Source: JBQTHI01 sp052390035
Lineage (GTDB): Bacteria > Actinomycetota > Acidimicrobiia > Spongiisociales > ZC4RG35
Direction of reading: 5' to 3'
Assembly: GCA_052390035.1 (NCBI GenBank)
Contig: JBQTHI010000015.1
Span: 1 to 24,195, forward strand
DNA: 24,195 bases
Of the stretch, positions 14,420-22,468 are shown one piece after another (within the stretch, counting starts at the first letter, position 1; each line of letters begins with the position of its first letter). The translations under genes and the position numbers were made by a program. The notes below the pieces were generated by a model that saw nothing but the letters and a program-made list of their open reading frames with translations, was not told the origin of the DNA and did not search any database.

Positions 14420-14440
14420 ACGGGAACGCAAACGCCCGTT
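14419..14440 (+). terminator. Hairpin after pncA, possible weak terminator
   Basis: AACGGG (14419-14424) pairs with CCCGTT (14435-14440) around a 10-base loop. It overlaps the last base of the pncA stop and is followed by AACTTGTT, a poor T-tract. It lies about 34 bases before msrB and may separate the two. Confidence 0.35.
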
Positions 14441-14473
14441 AACTTGTTGGCAGAGGTGAGAGAAAGGACGACT

Positions 14474-14866
14474 GTGGAGAATCTCACCGAACAAGAGTGG
14501 CGTCGGCGCCTCACCCCCGAGCAGTATCACGTTCTCCGCGAGGCGGGGACCGAACGGGCCTTTTCCGGCAAATACTGGAAGGCGAAGGACCCGGGCGTCT
14601 ATCGATGCGCCGGCTGCGGCGCTGAGCTCTTCGACTCCGACACGAAATACGACTCGGGCACCGGGTGGCCGAGCTTTACCAGGCCGGTCTCCGCAGTGGC
14701 GGTCGACACCGAAACCGACCGCAAGTTTGGGATGGAACGGACCGAAGTCAGATGTGCCTCGTGTGACGGGCACCTGGGACACGTCTTTCCCGACGGTCCC
14801 GGGCCGGAAGGCTTGCGCTACTGCATGAACTCGGCGGCCCTCGAACTCAAGGCCCCGGAGGCATAA
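14474..14866 (+). CDS. msrB: Peptide methionine (R)-S-oxide reductase MsrB
   Basis: A 130-aa MsrB that reduces the R-epimer of methionine sulfoxide in proteins, with thioredoxin as usual electron donor. The four structural zinc cysteines are present as two CxxC pairs (Cys45/Cys48 in 'CAGCG' and Cys94/Cys97 in 'CASCDGHLGHVF'). The substrate block 'YDSGTGWPSF' is intact, and the catalytic Cys117 lies in 'LRYCMNSAAL' (usually R-Y-C-I-N-S). The start is GTG 14474, preceded by GAAAGGA at 14462-14468; a further upstream TTG in the frame is unnecessary. The length is normal. It is convergent with the ABC transporter operon, with a C-tract and palindrome between. Role: oxidative-stress repair in the cytoplasm. 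Confidence 0.95.
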   Translation: MENLTEQEWRRRLTPEQYHVLREAGTERAFSGKYWKAKDPGVYRCAGCGAELFDSDTKYDSGTGWPSFTRPVSAVAVDTETDRKFGMERTEVRCASCDGHLGHVFPDGPGPEGLRYCMNSAALELKAPEA

Positions 14867-14878
14867 GCCGCACTACCG

Positions 14879-14901
14879 CCCCCCCCTCCCCCCCGAACCC
14901 C
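14879..14901 (+). repeat. C-tract (G-quadruplex potential on minus strand)
   Basis: Eight Cs, a T, seven Cs, GAA and four Cs in a row. The minus strand therefore reads G4-TTC-G7-A-G8, which satisfies a four-run G-quadruplex motif. It lies between the convergent msrB and the second ATPase gene. Confidence 0.6.
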
Positions 14902-14907
14902 GGGTTC

Positions 14908-14929
14908 CAGCCAACGATATCGTTGGCTG
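14908..14929. terminator. 22-bp perfect palindrome between convergent genes
   Basis: CAGCCAACGAT followed by its exact reverse complement. As RNA in either direction it gives a 9-bp stem with an AUAU loop, so it may act as a bidirectional hairpin for the two convergent transcripts. There is no U-tract. A dimeric-protein binding site is the alternative. Confidence 0.5.
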
Positions 14930-14981
14930 TGGCCCCAGGTTGATCATCGCAGACGCCGCCCCGCGGTGAGCCGTGTTCCCG

Positions 14982-15974
14982 TCACCCGCCCACGAGCAGG
15001 CAGGCGGCGGCCTGCCCGCCACCGACCTCGATGAGGGCGGGATCAACATGCAGACAGCGATCGAACGCTTGTGGGCAGCGGGGATGGAAGCGGCAACCGG
15101 ACGGCACCCGACCCGGATCGGGAGTTTCGCCGCCAAGGATCACCGGCGTGCGCCGGCGGGAGGGATGGGGCACCGGCACGACCGACAGTAACGCCTGGGT
15201 GTAGGGGTGACGGGGGGCGCTGAGCACAGCACGACTCGGACCAGTCTCGACAATTCGACCGAGATACATCACTGCCAGCCGATCCGAATATGCCGCCACC
15301 GTCGACATGTCATGGGTGATCATTACCACCGCGATCCCCTGATCCCTCGCGAGAGATGCCAGCAGGTTGAGGATGTCTGCGCGGATCGACACGTCCAGCA
15401 TCGAAACCGGCTCATCGGCCACCAGGACTTCGGGTTCGAGAACCAGTGCCGAGGCGATCACCACCCGCTGGCGCTGACCCCCGGAGAGTTCGACCGGGCG
15501 CAGGTTGATGTAGCGCTCGGCCGGTCGTAGACCCGCCCGTTCGAGGGCTTGAGCAACTCTGGTCTTCATCTCCCCGTTGGACGTCCCCTGGACGTGGACG
15601 AGCAGCGGTTCGGCGACGATCTCTTCTACCGTCATTCGCGGGTTGAGCGACTCGTAGGGGTCCTGGAAGACCATCTGGATACGTCGCCGGTGACGACGTC
15701 GCTGCCGCTCGGATAGGTCGGCGAGGTCGTTTCCGTGCACCACCACCCGGCCGGCGCTGGGGATCAACAGACCCATGATCAAGTTGGCCGTGGTCGTCTT
15801 CCCACAACCCGACTCACCGACGATTGCCAGAACCTCACCAGCTTTTAGTTCGAGAGAAACACCATCAACCGCACGCACCGTGGTGCGTGGAACCCCCTGA
15901 ACGACGTCCCACAACCGGCGGGGACGGGGAAACGCCACCGCCACCTCTTCGAGTTGCAGGACCGTTTCAGACAC
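14982..15974 (-). CDS. Oligopeptide/dipeptide ABC transporter ATP-binding protein (DppF/OppF type)
   Basis: A 330-aa ABC ATPase. Walker A is 'GESGCGKTT', the Q-loop lies in 'IQMVFQDPYESLNPRMTV' (with the S-L-N-P-R of the Opp/Dpp group), the signature is 'LSGGQRQR', Walker B is 'VLVADEPVSMLD' and the switch is 'ITHDMS'. The C-terminal peptide-transporter domain ends with cysteine-rich 'GCRFHPRCP' and 'DRC', where some family members bind a [4Fe-4S] cluster. The start is GTG 15974, overlapping by 8 bases the end of the fused permease-ATPase gene, with AAGGAG about 7 bases upstream; the frame is open further but reads as noise. Together with the fused ATPase it forms the heterodimeric motor. It is the last gene of the operon. 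Confidence 0.9.
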   Translation of the reverse strand: MSETVLQLEEVAVAFPRPRRLWDVVQGVPRTTVRAVDGVSLELKAGEVLAIVGESGCGKTTTANLIMGLLIPSAGRVVVHGNDLADLSERQRRRHRRRIQMVFQDPYESLNPRMTVEEIVAEPLLVHVQGTSNGEMKTRVAQALERAGLRPAERYINLRPVELSGGQRQRVVIASALVLEPEVLVADEPVSMLDVSIRADILNLLASLARDQGIAVVMITHDMSTVAAYSDRLAVMYLGRIVETGPSRAVLSAPRHPYTQALLSVVPVPHPSRRRTPVILGGETPDPGRVPSGCRFHPRCPQAFDRCLHVDPALIEVGGGQAAACLLVGG

Positions 15975-17841
15975 CGGCCGGCTCCTTGGTTTCGACGAGA
16001 AAACAGGCCGATTCGCGCCGGGGGCCCAGCACATAACTGGGGGGCTGCTCGAGGTGACAACGTTCAAAAGCATCCGGACACCGAGGGGCGAAGCGGCATC
16101 CGGGGGGGATCAGATCGAGTCTGGGCGGAGTGCCCGGGATGGAAACCAGGGGACGGTCAGGCTGATCGAGATCGGGAAAGGCCTCCAGCAGCAGCCTGGT
16201 ATATGGATGCTGAGGATTGGAGTACACCTCCTCGACCGTGCCCTGCTCGGCGACGATGCCCCCATACATGACCACCACCCGGTCGCACGTTTCGGCCACG
16301 AGTCCCAGGTCGTGGGTGATTAGCACCAGCCCCATTTGAAGCTCGCGCCGTAGCGAGTCGAGGAGCCGCATCACCTGAGCCTGGATCATCACGTCGAGAG
16401 CGGTGGTGGGTTCGTCGGCGACGATCACCTCCGGATCGCAGGCCAGGGCAAGGGCGATCATCGCCCGCTGGCGCATGCCACCGGAGAACTGGTGAGGGTA
16501 TTCACCGGCCCTGGCCCGTCCGATCCCGACCACATCGAGCAGCTCACGCGCTCGCTCCGCCGCCCAGGCTTTGGTCGCCTCCGGATGGTGCACCTCGATG
16601 GCCTCCACGATCTGGTCGGTGACGGTACGCACCGGGTTGAGGGCGTTCATCGCCCCTTGAAACACCATCGCCATCCGGTCCCAGCGCATCTCCCGCAATT
16701 GGTCGGGGTCGAGGGCGAAGAGATTCACCTCACCAATATGGACCGAACCTCCGATGATTTCGCCCCCTGGCGGGAGCAGTCGCAAAGCGGCCAACATGGT
16801 CGTCGTCTTGCCGCAACCCGACTCCCCAACCAGACCTACGGCCTCTCCTCTGCCGACGTCGAGACTCACCCCGTCAACGGCCCGCACCCGGGCCGCCCCG
16901 ACGGCGAAGTCCACGACCAGGTCCTTGATCGACATCGCCTGCCCATCCGGACTGCCAACGGTTTCCTCGACCGGGGGTGGCGGCTCCGGTTCGAGGAAGT
17001 GGCGACCTTGCCGGGGGTTGAGCAGATCTTCCAGAGCGTTGCCGAGCAACGTGACCGCCAACACCACCCAGACGATGGCGAGCCCCGGCGCGACCAAAGC
17101 CCACCACGCCCCCGCCGAGACGGCGCCGCGGGTGAAGGCGAAATTGAGCATCTGCCCCCACGAGATGACGGTGGGATCACCCAAGCCGATGAAGGCCAGG
17201 GTCGACTCTGACAGGATGGCGAGCGAGATCTTCAACACCGCGTTGGCAAGCATGAGCGGCACCACCTGGGGGAAGACGTGCCGACGGAGGATGAAGAGGT
17301 CCGAGGCACCGACTGCTTTGGCCCGGTCGACGAACTTGCGAGCGCGGACCGAAAGAGTCTGAGCGCGGACCAACCGGGCGCTGGTCGTCCAGCCAAGCAG
17401 GCCGATCACCAGGATGATGTTGCGCAGGCTTTGGCCGACAATGGCGACGATGACGATCTGGAGGGCGAGCTCGGGAATTACCAGGAAGAAGTCGGTGAAG
17501 CGCATGAGTGCGCCACCGATCCGTCCACCTTTGAACCCGGCTATCAGGCCGATGGCGCCGCCGACGAGAAGCGAGATGAAAGCCCCGGCAAATCCCACCA
17601 ACAACGACACCCGGGCGCCGTAGATCAGCGACGACAGTACGTCCTTGCCGGCGTCGTCGGTGCCGAGAGGATGTACCGATGAGGGTCTCTGATAGATGTC
17701 ATCTATCGAAACCCTGACACTGGCATGAGGGTCGTAGGGGGAAAGCAGCCCGGCAAATATGGCAACCACCACCGCCACCGCCATCATCACCACCCCGACC
17801 CGCCCCAGTCGATGACCGAGGAGCCGGTGCCAAAGGCTCAT
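15967..17841 (-). CDS. Fused ABC permease (DppC/OppC type) and ATPase (DppD/OppD type)
   Basis: A single 624-aa open frame carrying two transporter parts normally encoded separately. Residues about 1-275 are a DppC-type permease: N-terminal helix 'VGVVMMAVAVVVAIFAGLLSPYDP', 'HPLGTDDAGKDVLSSLIYGARVSL', and the EAA loop 'AKAVGASDLFILRRHVFPQVVP' that docks on the ATPase. A Pro/Glu-rich linker (about 277-300) follows. Residues about 303-624 are the ATPase: Walker A 'GESGCGKTT' (339-347), signature 'FSGGMRQR', Walker B 'VIVADEPTTALD', switch 'ITHDLG' and the C-terminal 'GCRFAPRCPDAFERC'. There is no stop or frameshift between them, so the fusion is seen directly. Such permease/ATP-binding fusions occur in some Actinobacteria. 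It overlaps the upstream permease gene by 4 bases (ATGA), and is probably produced in one-to-one ratio. Confidence 0.92.
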   Translation of the reverse strand: MSLWHRLLGHRLGRVGVVMMAVAVVVAIFAGLLSPYDPHASVRVSIDDIYQRPSSVHPLGTDDAGKDVLSSLIYGARVSLLVGFAGAFISLLVGGAIGLIAGFKGGRIGGALMRFTDFFLVIPELALQIVIVAIVGQSLRNIILVIGLLGWTTSARLVRAQTLSVRARKFVDRAKAVGASDLFILRRHVFPQVVPLMLANAVLKISLAILSESTLAFIGLGDPTVISWGQMLNFAFTRGAVSAGAWWALVAPGLAIVWVVLAVTLLGNALEDLLNPRQGRHFLEPEPPPPVEETVGSPDGQAMSIKDLVVDFAVGAARVRAVDGVSLDVGRGEAVGLVGESGCGKTTTMLAALRLLPPGGEIIGGSVHIGEVNLFALDPDQLREMRWDRMAMVFQGAMNALNPVRTVTDQIVEAIEVHHPEATKAWAAERARELLDVVGIGRARAGEYPHQFSGGMRQRAMIALALACDPEVIVADEPTTALDVMIQAQVMRLLDSLRRELQMGLVLITHDLGLVAETCDRVVVMYGGIVAEQGTVEEVYSNPQHPYTRLLLEAFPDLDQPDRPLVSIPGTPPRLDLIPPGCRFAPRCPDAFERCHLEQPPSYVLGPRRESACFLVETKEPAGV

Positions 17842-18839
17842 ACCTCGATCACCCGCGGATCAAGGCGCAAATAGATCAGTTCGGCGATCAGGTTGGCGGC
17901 GATCACGCTGACGGCCAGCAATAGGAACGCTCCTTGCAGGACCGGATAGTCGCGTTGAGAGACGGCGTCGACGGTCAGCTTGCCGAGCCCCGGCCAGGAG
18001 AACACGGTCTCCACCTGAATCGCCCCCGACACGGTGAAACCGAGGTTGAGAGCGATCAGGGTGACGATCGGCAACATGGCGTTACGGAAGGCGTGCCGGC
18101 GGATGATCATCCCGGTCGGCAGGCCTTTGGCCTTGGCGGTCTGGATGTAGTCCTCCCCAAACACCTCGACCACCGAGCTGCGCATCACCAACATGTATTC
18201 GCCCAGCAAGACCAAAGCGAAGGTGAGTGTGGGGAGTAACAGATGACCGAGCACATCGGTGGCGGCGTCGAGAAAGCCGCTGTAGTCGGCGCCGATAGTG
18301 ACGCGTCCGGCCGAGGGAAGACCGAGGTACCGACTCCCAAAGAAGAGCAGCACGATCCCGAGAAAGAATGTGGGCAGCGCCCACATGAACAGAGAGAAGA
18401 TCAAGGCGGCCAGGTCCACCCTGGTACCTCGCCGCCATGCTGCCCACAAACCGAGGGCGACTCCGGTGACGATGGCCAATATTTGAGCGGGAAGGATCAG
18501 CCAGAGCGTATTGATCAAAGCCTGTCCGATGAGTGACCCCACCGTTCGATTGTTGTGCGCATAAGAGGTCCCCAAATCGCCGTTGGCCAGAGCACCGAAA
18601 TACCGAAAGAACTGGCTGTCAAAGAGGTAGCCGCCTTCGGTGTTGATGAAGACCGGCTTGTCAAGGCCAAAACGAATGCGGGCGGCTTCTACTGCCTCCG
18701 GGTTCAGCCGGGGATCGCGTAACCCGGACTTGGCCGGGTCGCCTGGGAGGACCCGGAACAACATGAAGTTGAACGTGATGACCACCAAAACGGTGATCAC
18801 CGACCAGCCCAGCTTGCGCAAGACGAGGCGAACCCTCAT
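17838..18839 (-). CDS. ABC transporter permease (DppB/OppB type)
   Basis: A permease of about 333 aa with six predicted membrane helices. The N-terminal helix 'SVITVLVVITFNFMLFRVLPGDP' has the R-x-L-P-G-D-P block of the family. The EAA motif 'AKAKGLPTGMIIRRHAFRNAMLPIVT' is in the fifth loop, and the end is 'QRDYPVLQGAFLLLAVSVIAANLIAELIYLRLDPR', a hallmark of DppB proteins. I take ATG 18839 (M-R-V-R-L-V-L-R-K) because it matches the family's usual beginning; GTG 18851 is the alternative. It lies about 40-50 bases after the binding-protein gene and overlaps the fused permease-ATPase gene by 4 bases. It forms the channel with the permease half of that fusion. Confidence 0.93.
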   Translation of the reverse strand: MRVRLVLRKLGWSVITVLVVITFNFMLFRVLPGDPAKSGLRDPRLNPEAVEAARIRFGLDKPVFINTEGGYLFDSQFFRYFGALANGDLGTSYAHNNRTVGSLIGQALINTLWLILPAQILAIVTGVALGLWAAWRRGTRVDLAALIFSLFMWALPTFFLGIVLLFFGSRYLGLPSAGRVTIGADYSGFLDAATDVLGHLLLPTLTFALVLLGEYMLVMRSSVVEVFGEDYIQTAKAKGLPTGMIIRRHAFRNAMLPIVTLIALNLGFTVSGAIQVETVFSWPGLGKLTVDAVSQRDYPVLQGAFLLLAVSVIAANLIAELIYLRLDPRVIEV

Positions 18840-18890
18840 CCGGGGTGGCACCCGCTCAAGAGCGCATCTCGGTCTGTCAGTAAGCCGGTG

Positions 18891-20591
18891 TCATCCGACC
18901 GGCTGAATAACCCGCAAGGATGCCGGGTCTTCGAGCGAAAGGATCGGAAACTGGTCGGGCCAGCCCGTGAACCGGTCGGTGCGATAGGCCTCGATCTTCG
19001 GGAAATACCACGGGATGATGTAGGGCACCTCCTCAAGCATCCTTCGCTGGAGCTCGACGATCAACTCGCGTCGAGCCGCCGGATCGGTCTCGGTCAGTTG
19101 GGCGATCTGGACTTCATCGTAGGAGGGATCACAGAAACCGGTCTCCGAATAGCCCGACGGGATCGAGTCGCAATTGAGGACGTCCAGAAGGTCGGGGTCG
19201 ATGCCCGAGTTCCACGACCACATCATCACGTCGTAGTCGAAGGTTGGACAGCACACCGATACCAGAGTGTCGGGGTCGAGGCCTTGGATTTGTACGGCCA
19301 CCCCAATCTGGCTCCACCAGCCGGAGATGATCTCCGCCACACGCGGGTATTCATCGATGTCGGTCGGGAAGTTGAGCCGGAAGGTCAGATCGCCCGTAGG
19401 TCCGCAGTCATCGGTTGGGCACTCCCGAATACCGTCGCCGTCACCGTCGACATAACCTGCTTCTTCCAGCACCGATGCCGCCAGGACGAGATCGAACTCG
19501 TAGTCCTCGCCGACCAACTCATCAGCGAAATATTGGGGAATCGCCCTCGGCACCAGGCCCAGTCCGGTATCACCCAATCCGAGCAATGCCACATCGACCA
19601 ACTCCTGCTTGTTGATGCCATGGGCGAGCGCCCGGCGAACCGTCACATCGCGCAACGCCGGGTGTCCCGTGCAGAGACCGCCTTCGGCGGTGGGGCAGTT
19701 GGCAGGATCGATCAGATTGAAGAACATATCGGCGAGCCGTCCTCCGTAATACGAGCCGTCGGCGACGGTCACGTTGGCGGCGCCCCGGAGGGCAGCGATG
19801 GCCGTGGCGGGGAACTCGGTGATCATGTCGACTTCGCCATTGATCAGGGCTTGGACTCGGGCGTCCGAGTTTCCGATGGTTTGGAAGATGACCTCCGCGA
19901 CGTTGGGAGCGCCTTTCCAATAGTCAGGGTTGGCGGTGAGGCGGCTGAACTCACCGGGTTTGTGCTCGGCCAGCATGAAGGGGCCCGACCCGATCATCTC
20001 GTCGTTGGCGAAGGCGACCGGGTCTTGCCCCTCCCAGATCGCCTTGGGCAGGAGGTACATCGCGGCGACGTTCGCTTCGAAGTTGGCAATCGGGTCCGCG
20101 GTCGTCAACACGACGGTCGAGGGGCCGGTTGCCTCGATCGTTGAGAAAACCCCTGCGTAGGTCGGCATGTAGGGGTAGTCGGCTGTGTCTTTGTAGAGGT
20201 TGAACGAGAAGGCGACATCGTCGGCGGTCAAAGGTGACCCGTCATGAAAGGTCACATCCGGGCGGAGGTTCATCGTCCAGGTAAGTCCGTCATCCGAGAC
20301 CGACCAGTCGGTCGCCACCGATGGGACGAAGTTGCCCTCGAAATCGATGCCGATCAAGAAGTCGTAAGCCAGGTTGTACAAATTGCCGTCCTCCACCAGA
20401 AGTCCCATCCCCGGGTTGAGGTCCGCGGCCGATCCGCCCTGGCCGATCCGAACGGTTCCTCCGGTTGCCCCGCTGGGGGTGGCGGTCGTCTCGGTTCCAT
20501 CACCCGGCGCCTCGGTGGTGGCGTCGCCCGCAGGCGTGGCACAAGCCGCCAGCACCAACAAGATCGATAGCGCCTTGCTCCATCTGCTCAT
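18891..20591 (-). CDS. ABC transporter substrate-binding lipoprotein, family 5 (DppA/OppA type)
   Basis: A 566-aa extracellular binding protein. The signal 'MSRWSKALSILLVLAAC' ends in a lipobox with Cys17, followed by a Thr/Gly/Pro linker. The mature protein has family 5 features: 'LAYDFLIGIDFEGNFVPSVATDWSVSDDGLTWTMNLRPDVTFHDGSPLTADDVAFSFN' (the W-x-x-S-x-D-G-L-T-W-T-F-x-L-R-x-x-V-x-F-H-D-G signature), 'IGSGPFMLAEHKPGE', 'RRALAHGINKQELVD' and 'ELQRRMLEEVPYIIPWYFP'. Two internal 'D-x-D-G-D-G' and Cys-rich stretches (CPTDDCGP, CCPTF) may add disulfides or calcium binding. It delivers a peptide or similar solute to the permeases downstream. ATG 20591 is preceded by AAGGA. A 12-bp palindrome sits 24 bases upstream. 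The substrate is unknown. Confidence 0.93.
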   Translation of the reverse strand: MSRWSKALSILLVLAACATPAGDATTEAPGDGTETTATPSGATGGTVRIGQGGSAADLNPGMGLLVEDGNLYNLAYDFLIGIDFEGNFVPSVATDWSVSDDGLTWTMNLRPDVTFHDGSPLTADDVAFSFNLYKDTADYPYMPTYAGVFSTIEATGPSTVVLTTADPIANFEANVAAMYLLPKAIWEGQDPVAFANDEMIGSGPFMLAEHKPGEFSRLTANPDYWKGAPNVAEVIFQTIGNSDARVQALINGEVDMITEFPATAIAALRGAANVTVADGSYYGGRLADMFFNLIDPANCPTAEGGLCTGHPALRDVTVRRALAHGINKQELVDVALLGLGDTGLGLVPRAIPQYFADELVGEDYEFDLVLAASVLEEAGYVDGDGDGIRECPTDDCGPTGDLTFRLNFPTDIDEYPRVAEIISGWWSQIGVAVQIQGLDPDTLVSVCCPTFDYDVMMWSWNSGIDPDLLDVLNCDSIPSGYSETGFCDPSYDEVQIAQLTETDPAARRELIVELQRRMLEEVPYIIPWYFPKIEAYRTDRFTGWPDQFPILSLEDPASLRVIQPVG

Positions 20592-20614
20592 GATCCCAGT
20601 CCTTCACTCGATCG

Positions 20615-20626
20615 GTCGGGCCCGAC
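20615..20626. promoter_or_regulatory. 12-bp palindrome upstream of the binding-protein gene
   Basis: GTCGGGCCCGAC is a perfect palindrome located 24 bases before the start of the binding-protein gene, in its 78-base upstream gap. It could be an operator or a short hairpin. Such short GC palindromes also arise by chance in this DNA. Confidence 0.25.
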
Positions 20627-20669
20627 GATAACCGGCCCCTAGGCGTTGAGGTGGAGCGACCATCCCGAG

Positions 20670-21722
20670 TCAAGTAGCGAATGGGCCGAGGAATCCCAGG
20701 ACGAGTGCCGCCAGGGCCCCGAGGTCGTAGCCGCCCTCCTGGACGATCACCGCCGGCAGTCCGAGGCCCGCCAGAATTGTCCCCGCCTCCCGGTAGCCAC
20801 CGACCGTTACCCGCAACGGGCTCTCCGGATCACCGGCGTAGGCATCAACTCCGAGCGAGATGATCAGGTATTCGGCGCCTCCGGCGAATCCGGCGAGCTG
20901 CTCAACCGCCCGCAGCCACTCTCCGTCTCCCGTTTCAGTGGGCAGAGGCAAATTGAGATTGGCCCCCTCCCCGTCCCCAATCCCGGTTTCGTCGGCGAAG
21001 CCCAGCCAATGGGGGAAATAGCCGGCGGCCGGGTCGTTGTGCACCGATCCGTAGCGAACCCGGTCGGTGCCGTAGAAGATCTCCTGGGTGCCGTTGCCGT
21101 GATGGGCGTCGATGTCGATCACCGCCACCGGTTGACCGGTCAGGTCCAGCAGCCGGGCGGCGGCCAGGGCGGCATTGTTGAGATAACACGAGCCACCATA
21201 GAACGACCTGCCGGCGTGATGACCGGGGGGGCGAACAGCCGCATAAACCGTCGGTTCGCCATGGGCGACCCGTGACGCGGCGGTGAGAGCAGCCGCCGCC
21301 GCCGCCCGTGCCGCCGCCCACGTCCCCGGTCCGATCAGGGTCATCGTGTCCATTGCGTACATCCCGGTGAGGGCGCCGATCGAAGCCGGGATCCGGGGCG
21401 CACGGCCCGAGGTCATTGCCGCCAGCGGAAAGGCGTAAGGGACGACATGATCCTGCCCCGGCTCGGCGGGATAACCGGACTCCTGCCAGCGGTCGTAAGC
21501 GGAGCGCAGAAAGGAGAGGAAGTCGGGGTCGTGAACGGTGGCGAGGTCCTCGTCATCGATAGGGCCCGGTTCTTCCAATAGGTACCCAGCGGAGCGGAGG
21601 GCGGCCGCGACAATGTTGCCTCGAGCCGGCAACTCGGTGCCGGGGATCTTCACCCCGACCCAGATCTCCTCATCCGGGACGTGCGCCGCGTGGGCGCTGG
21701 GATAAATGACGGGAATCGGCAT
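20670..21722 (-). CDS. Histone deacetylase-family amidohydrolase, acetylpolyamine amidohydrolase-like
   Basis: A 350-aa zinc hydrolase of the arginase/deacetylase fold. The active-site pair His168-His169 is in 'RPPGHHAG'. The zinc ligands Asp205 and His207 lie in 'VIDIDAHHGNGTQEIFYG', and the third, Asp293, in 'SLGVDAYAGDPES'. Tyr332 is in 'VQEGGYDL'. 'GGSCYLNNAALAA' is the usual class block. 'GFADETGIGDGEGANLNLPLP' and the Q-E-G-G-Y ending resemble bacterial acetylpolyamine amidohydrolases more than AcuC. It would remove acetyl groups from N-acetylated amines in the cytoplasm; the true substrate is unproven. The start ATG lies 3 bases after the stop of the upstream membrane protein gene, and the ABC transporter operon begins 78 bases downstream on the same strand, suggesting a shared role in uptake and use of an acetylated compound. 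Confidence 0.88.
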   Translation of the reverse strand: MPIPVIYPSAHAAHVPDEEIWVGVKIPGTELPARGNIVAAALRSAGYLLEEPGPIDDEDLATVHDPDFLSFLRSAYDRWQESGYPAEPGQDHVVPYAFPLAAMTSGRAPRIPASIGALTGMYAMDTMTLIGPGTWAAARAAAAAALTAASRVAHGEPTVYAAVRPPGHHAGRSFYGGSCYLNNAALAAARLLDLTGQPVAVIDIDAHHGNGTQEIFYGTDRVRYGSVHNDPAAGYFPHWLGFADETGIGDGEGANLNLPLPTETGDGEWLRAVEQLAGFAGGAEYLIISLGVDAYAGDPESPLRVTVGGYREAGTILAGLGLPAVIVQEGGYDLGALAALVLGFLGPFAT

Positions 21723-21725
21723 TCC

Positions 21726-22424
21726 TCAGGCGGCTGCCATCTCCCGCCGATATTTCTTCCAGTCAGAGGCCTTAGTCGACCAGACCATGTCGGTGATCAA
21801 CTGCAAGACCGCCACGATCGCCAAGATGGCCAGCACCCAATTTTCGGCGTCCATCGCCCAACCGGCTCCAAGCGCCACGAAAGGCACCAGCTTCGTCACA
21901 ATCGCACCTGAGGCGTGCATGAAGGCGCGCCGGCGGGGAGGGGTTCGGAGGTAGGACGCATAGTCGACCTTCACCCCGGGCTGGGGGCGTCGAGCCGAGG
22001 CGACAAACCAATTGGTGAATCGCATCCCCTGGAAGGTGCCGACCACGAGATGAGCGAGCCCGTGGGTGCCAACCATCACGATCCCGGTGCCGATCAGTAA
22101 CGAAAGCGCCTGGGCCACATCTTCGAGGGAATACGCCAGGCCGATGAGAAATAGGCCGACGAGGGAGGCCAGCACTGCTAGGACCGTGCCTAAGGCAACC
22201 GGAAGCACGAGCAATGCCGTTCGCTTGAAGATCTCACGGTCGATCTTGCCGACCCGATCGGCGAATTCGGCGGCCATGCCGGAATCCCGTCTGAGGCGTC
22301 CAACGATTCTCCAGAAGCCGAGCGCCTTCAGATCGATGTCGGCCTCGATCGACAACCTGGTTTCGATCACCGCCAACGCCTGATCGATCCGATCCCGATC
22401 CACCAGCCAACCTATCACACCCAC
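21726..22424 (-). CDS. Unrecognised multipass membrane protein
   Basis: A 232-aa protein I cannot assign. Residues 1-65 are soluble and charged ('DQALAVIETRLSIEADIDLKALGFWRIVGRLRRD'). Hydrophobic segments follow at about 70-97 ('ALLVLPVALGTVLAVLASLVGLFLIGLAYSL'), 103-128 ('LSLLIGTGIVMVGTHGLAHLVVG'), about 172-190 and 193-215. A 'THGLAHLVVGTFQGMRFTNWF' stretch with two His in a helix recalls membrane metallo-enzymes, but no H-E-x-x-H is present. The start is the GTG at 22424 with AAGAGG 8 bases upstream. Its stop is 3 bases from the deacetylase start, so the two are very probably co-transcribed and coupled. Its role could be transport or scaffolding for the deacetylase pathway, but nothing in the sequence proves it. 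Confidence 0.75.
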   Translation of the reverse strand: MGVIGWLVDRDRIDQALAVIETRLSIEADIDLKALGFWRIVGRLRRDSGMAAEFADRVGKIDREIFKRTALLVLPVALGTVLAVLASLVGLFLIGLAYSLEDVAQALSLLIGTGIVMVGTHGLAHLVVGTFQGMRFTNWFVASARRPQPGVKVDYASYLRTPPRRRAFMHASGAIVTKLVPFVALGAGWAMDAENWVLAILAIVAVLQLITDMVWSTKASDWKKYRREMAAA

Positions 22425-22468
22425 CCGGACCTCTTGAAGTCGCCTGCTCCAGCGGATACAACCACCTC

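Noticed and set aside
18888..20144. A 418-aa plus-strand protein
   Set aside because: It lies wholly antisense to the binding-protein gene, whose lipobox and family 5 signature are unmistakable; the opposite frame is a composition shadow.
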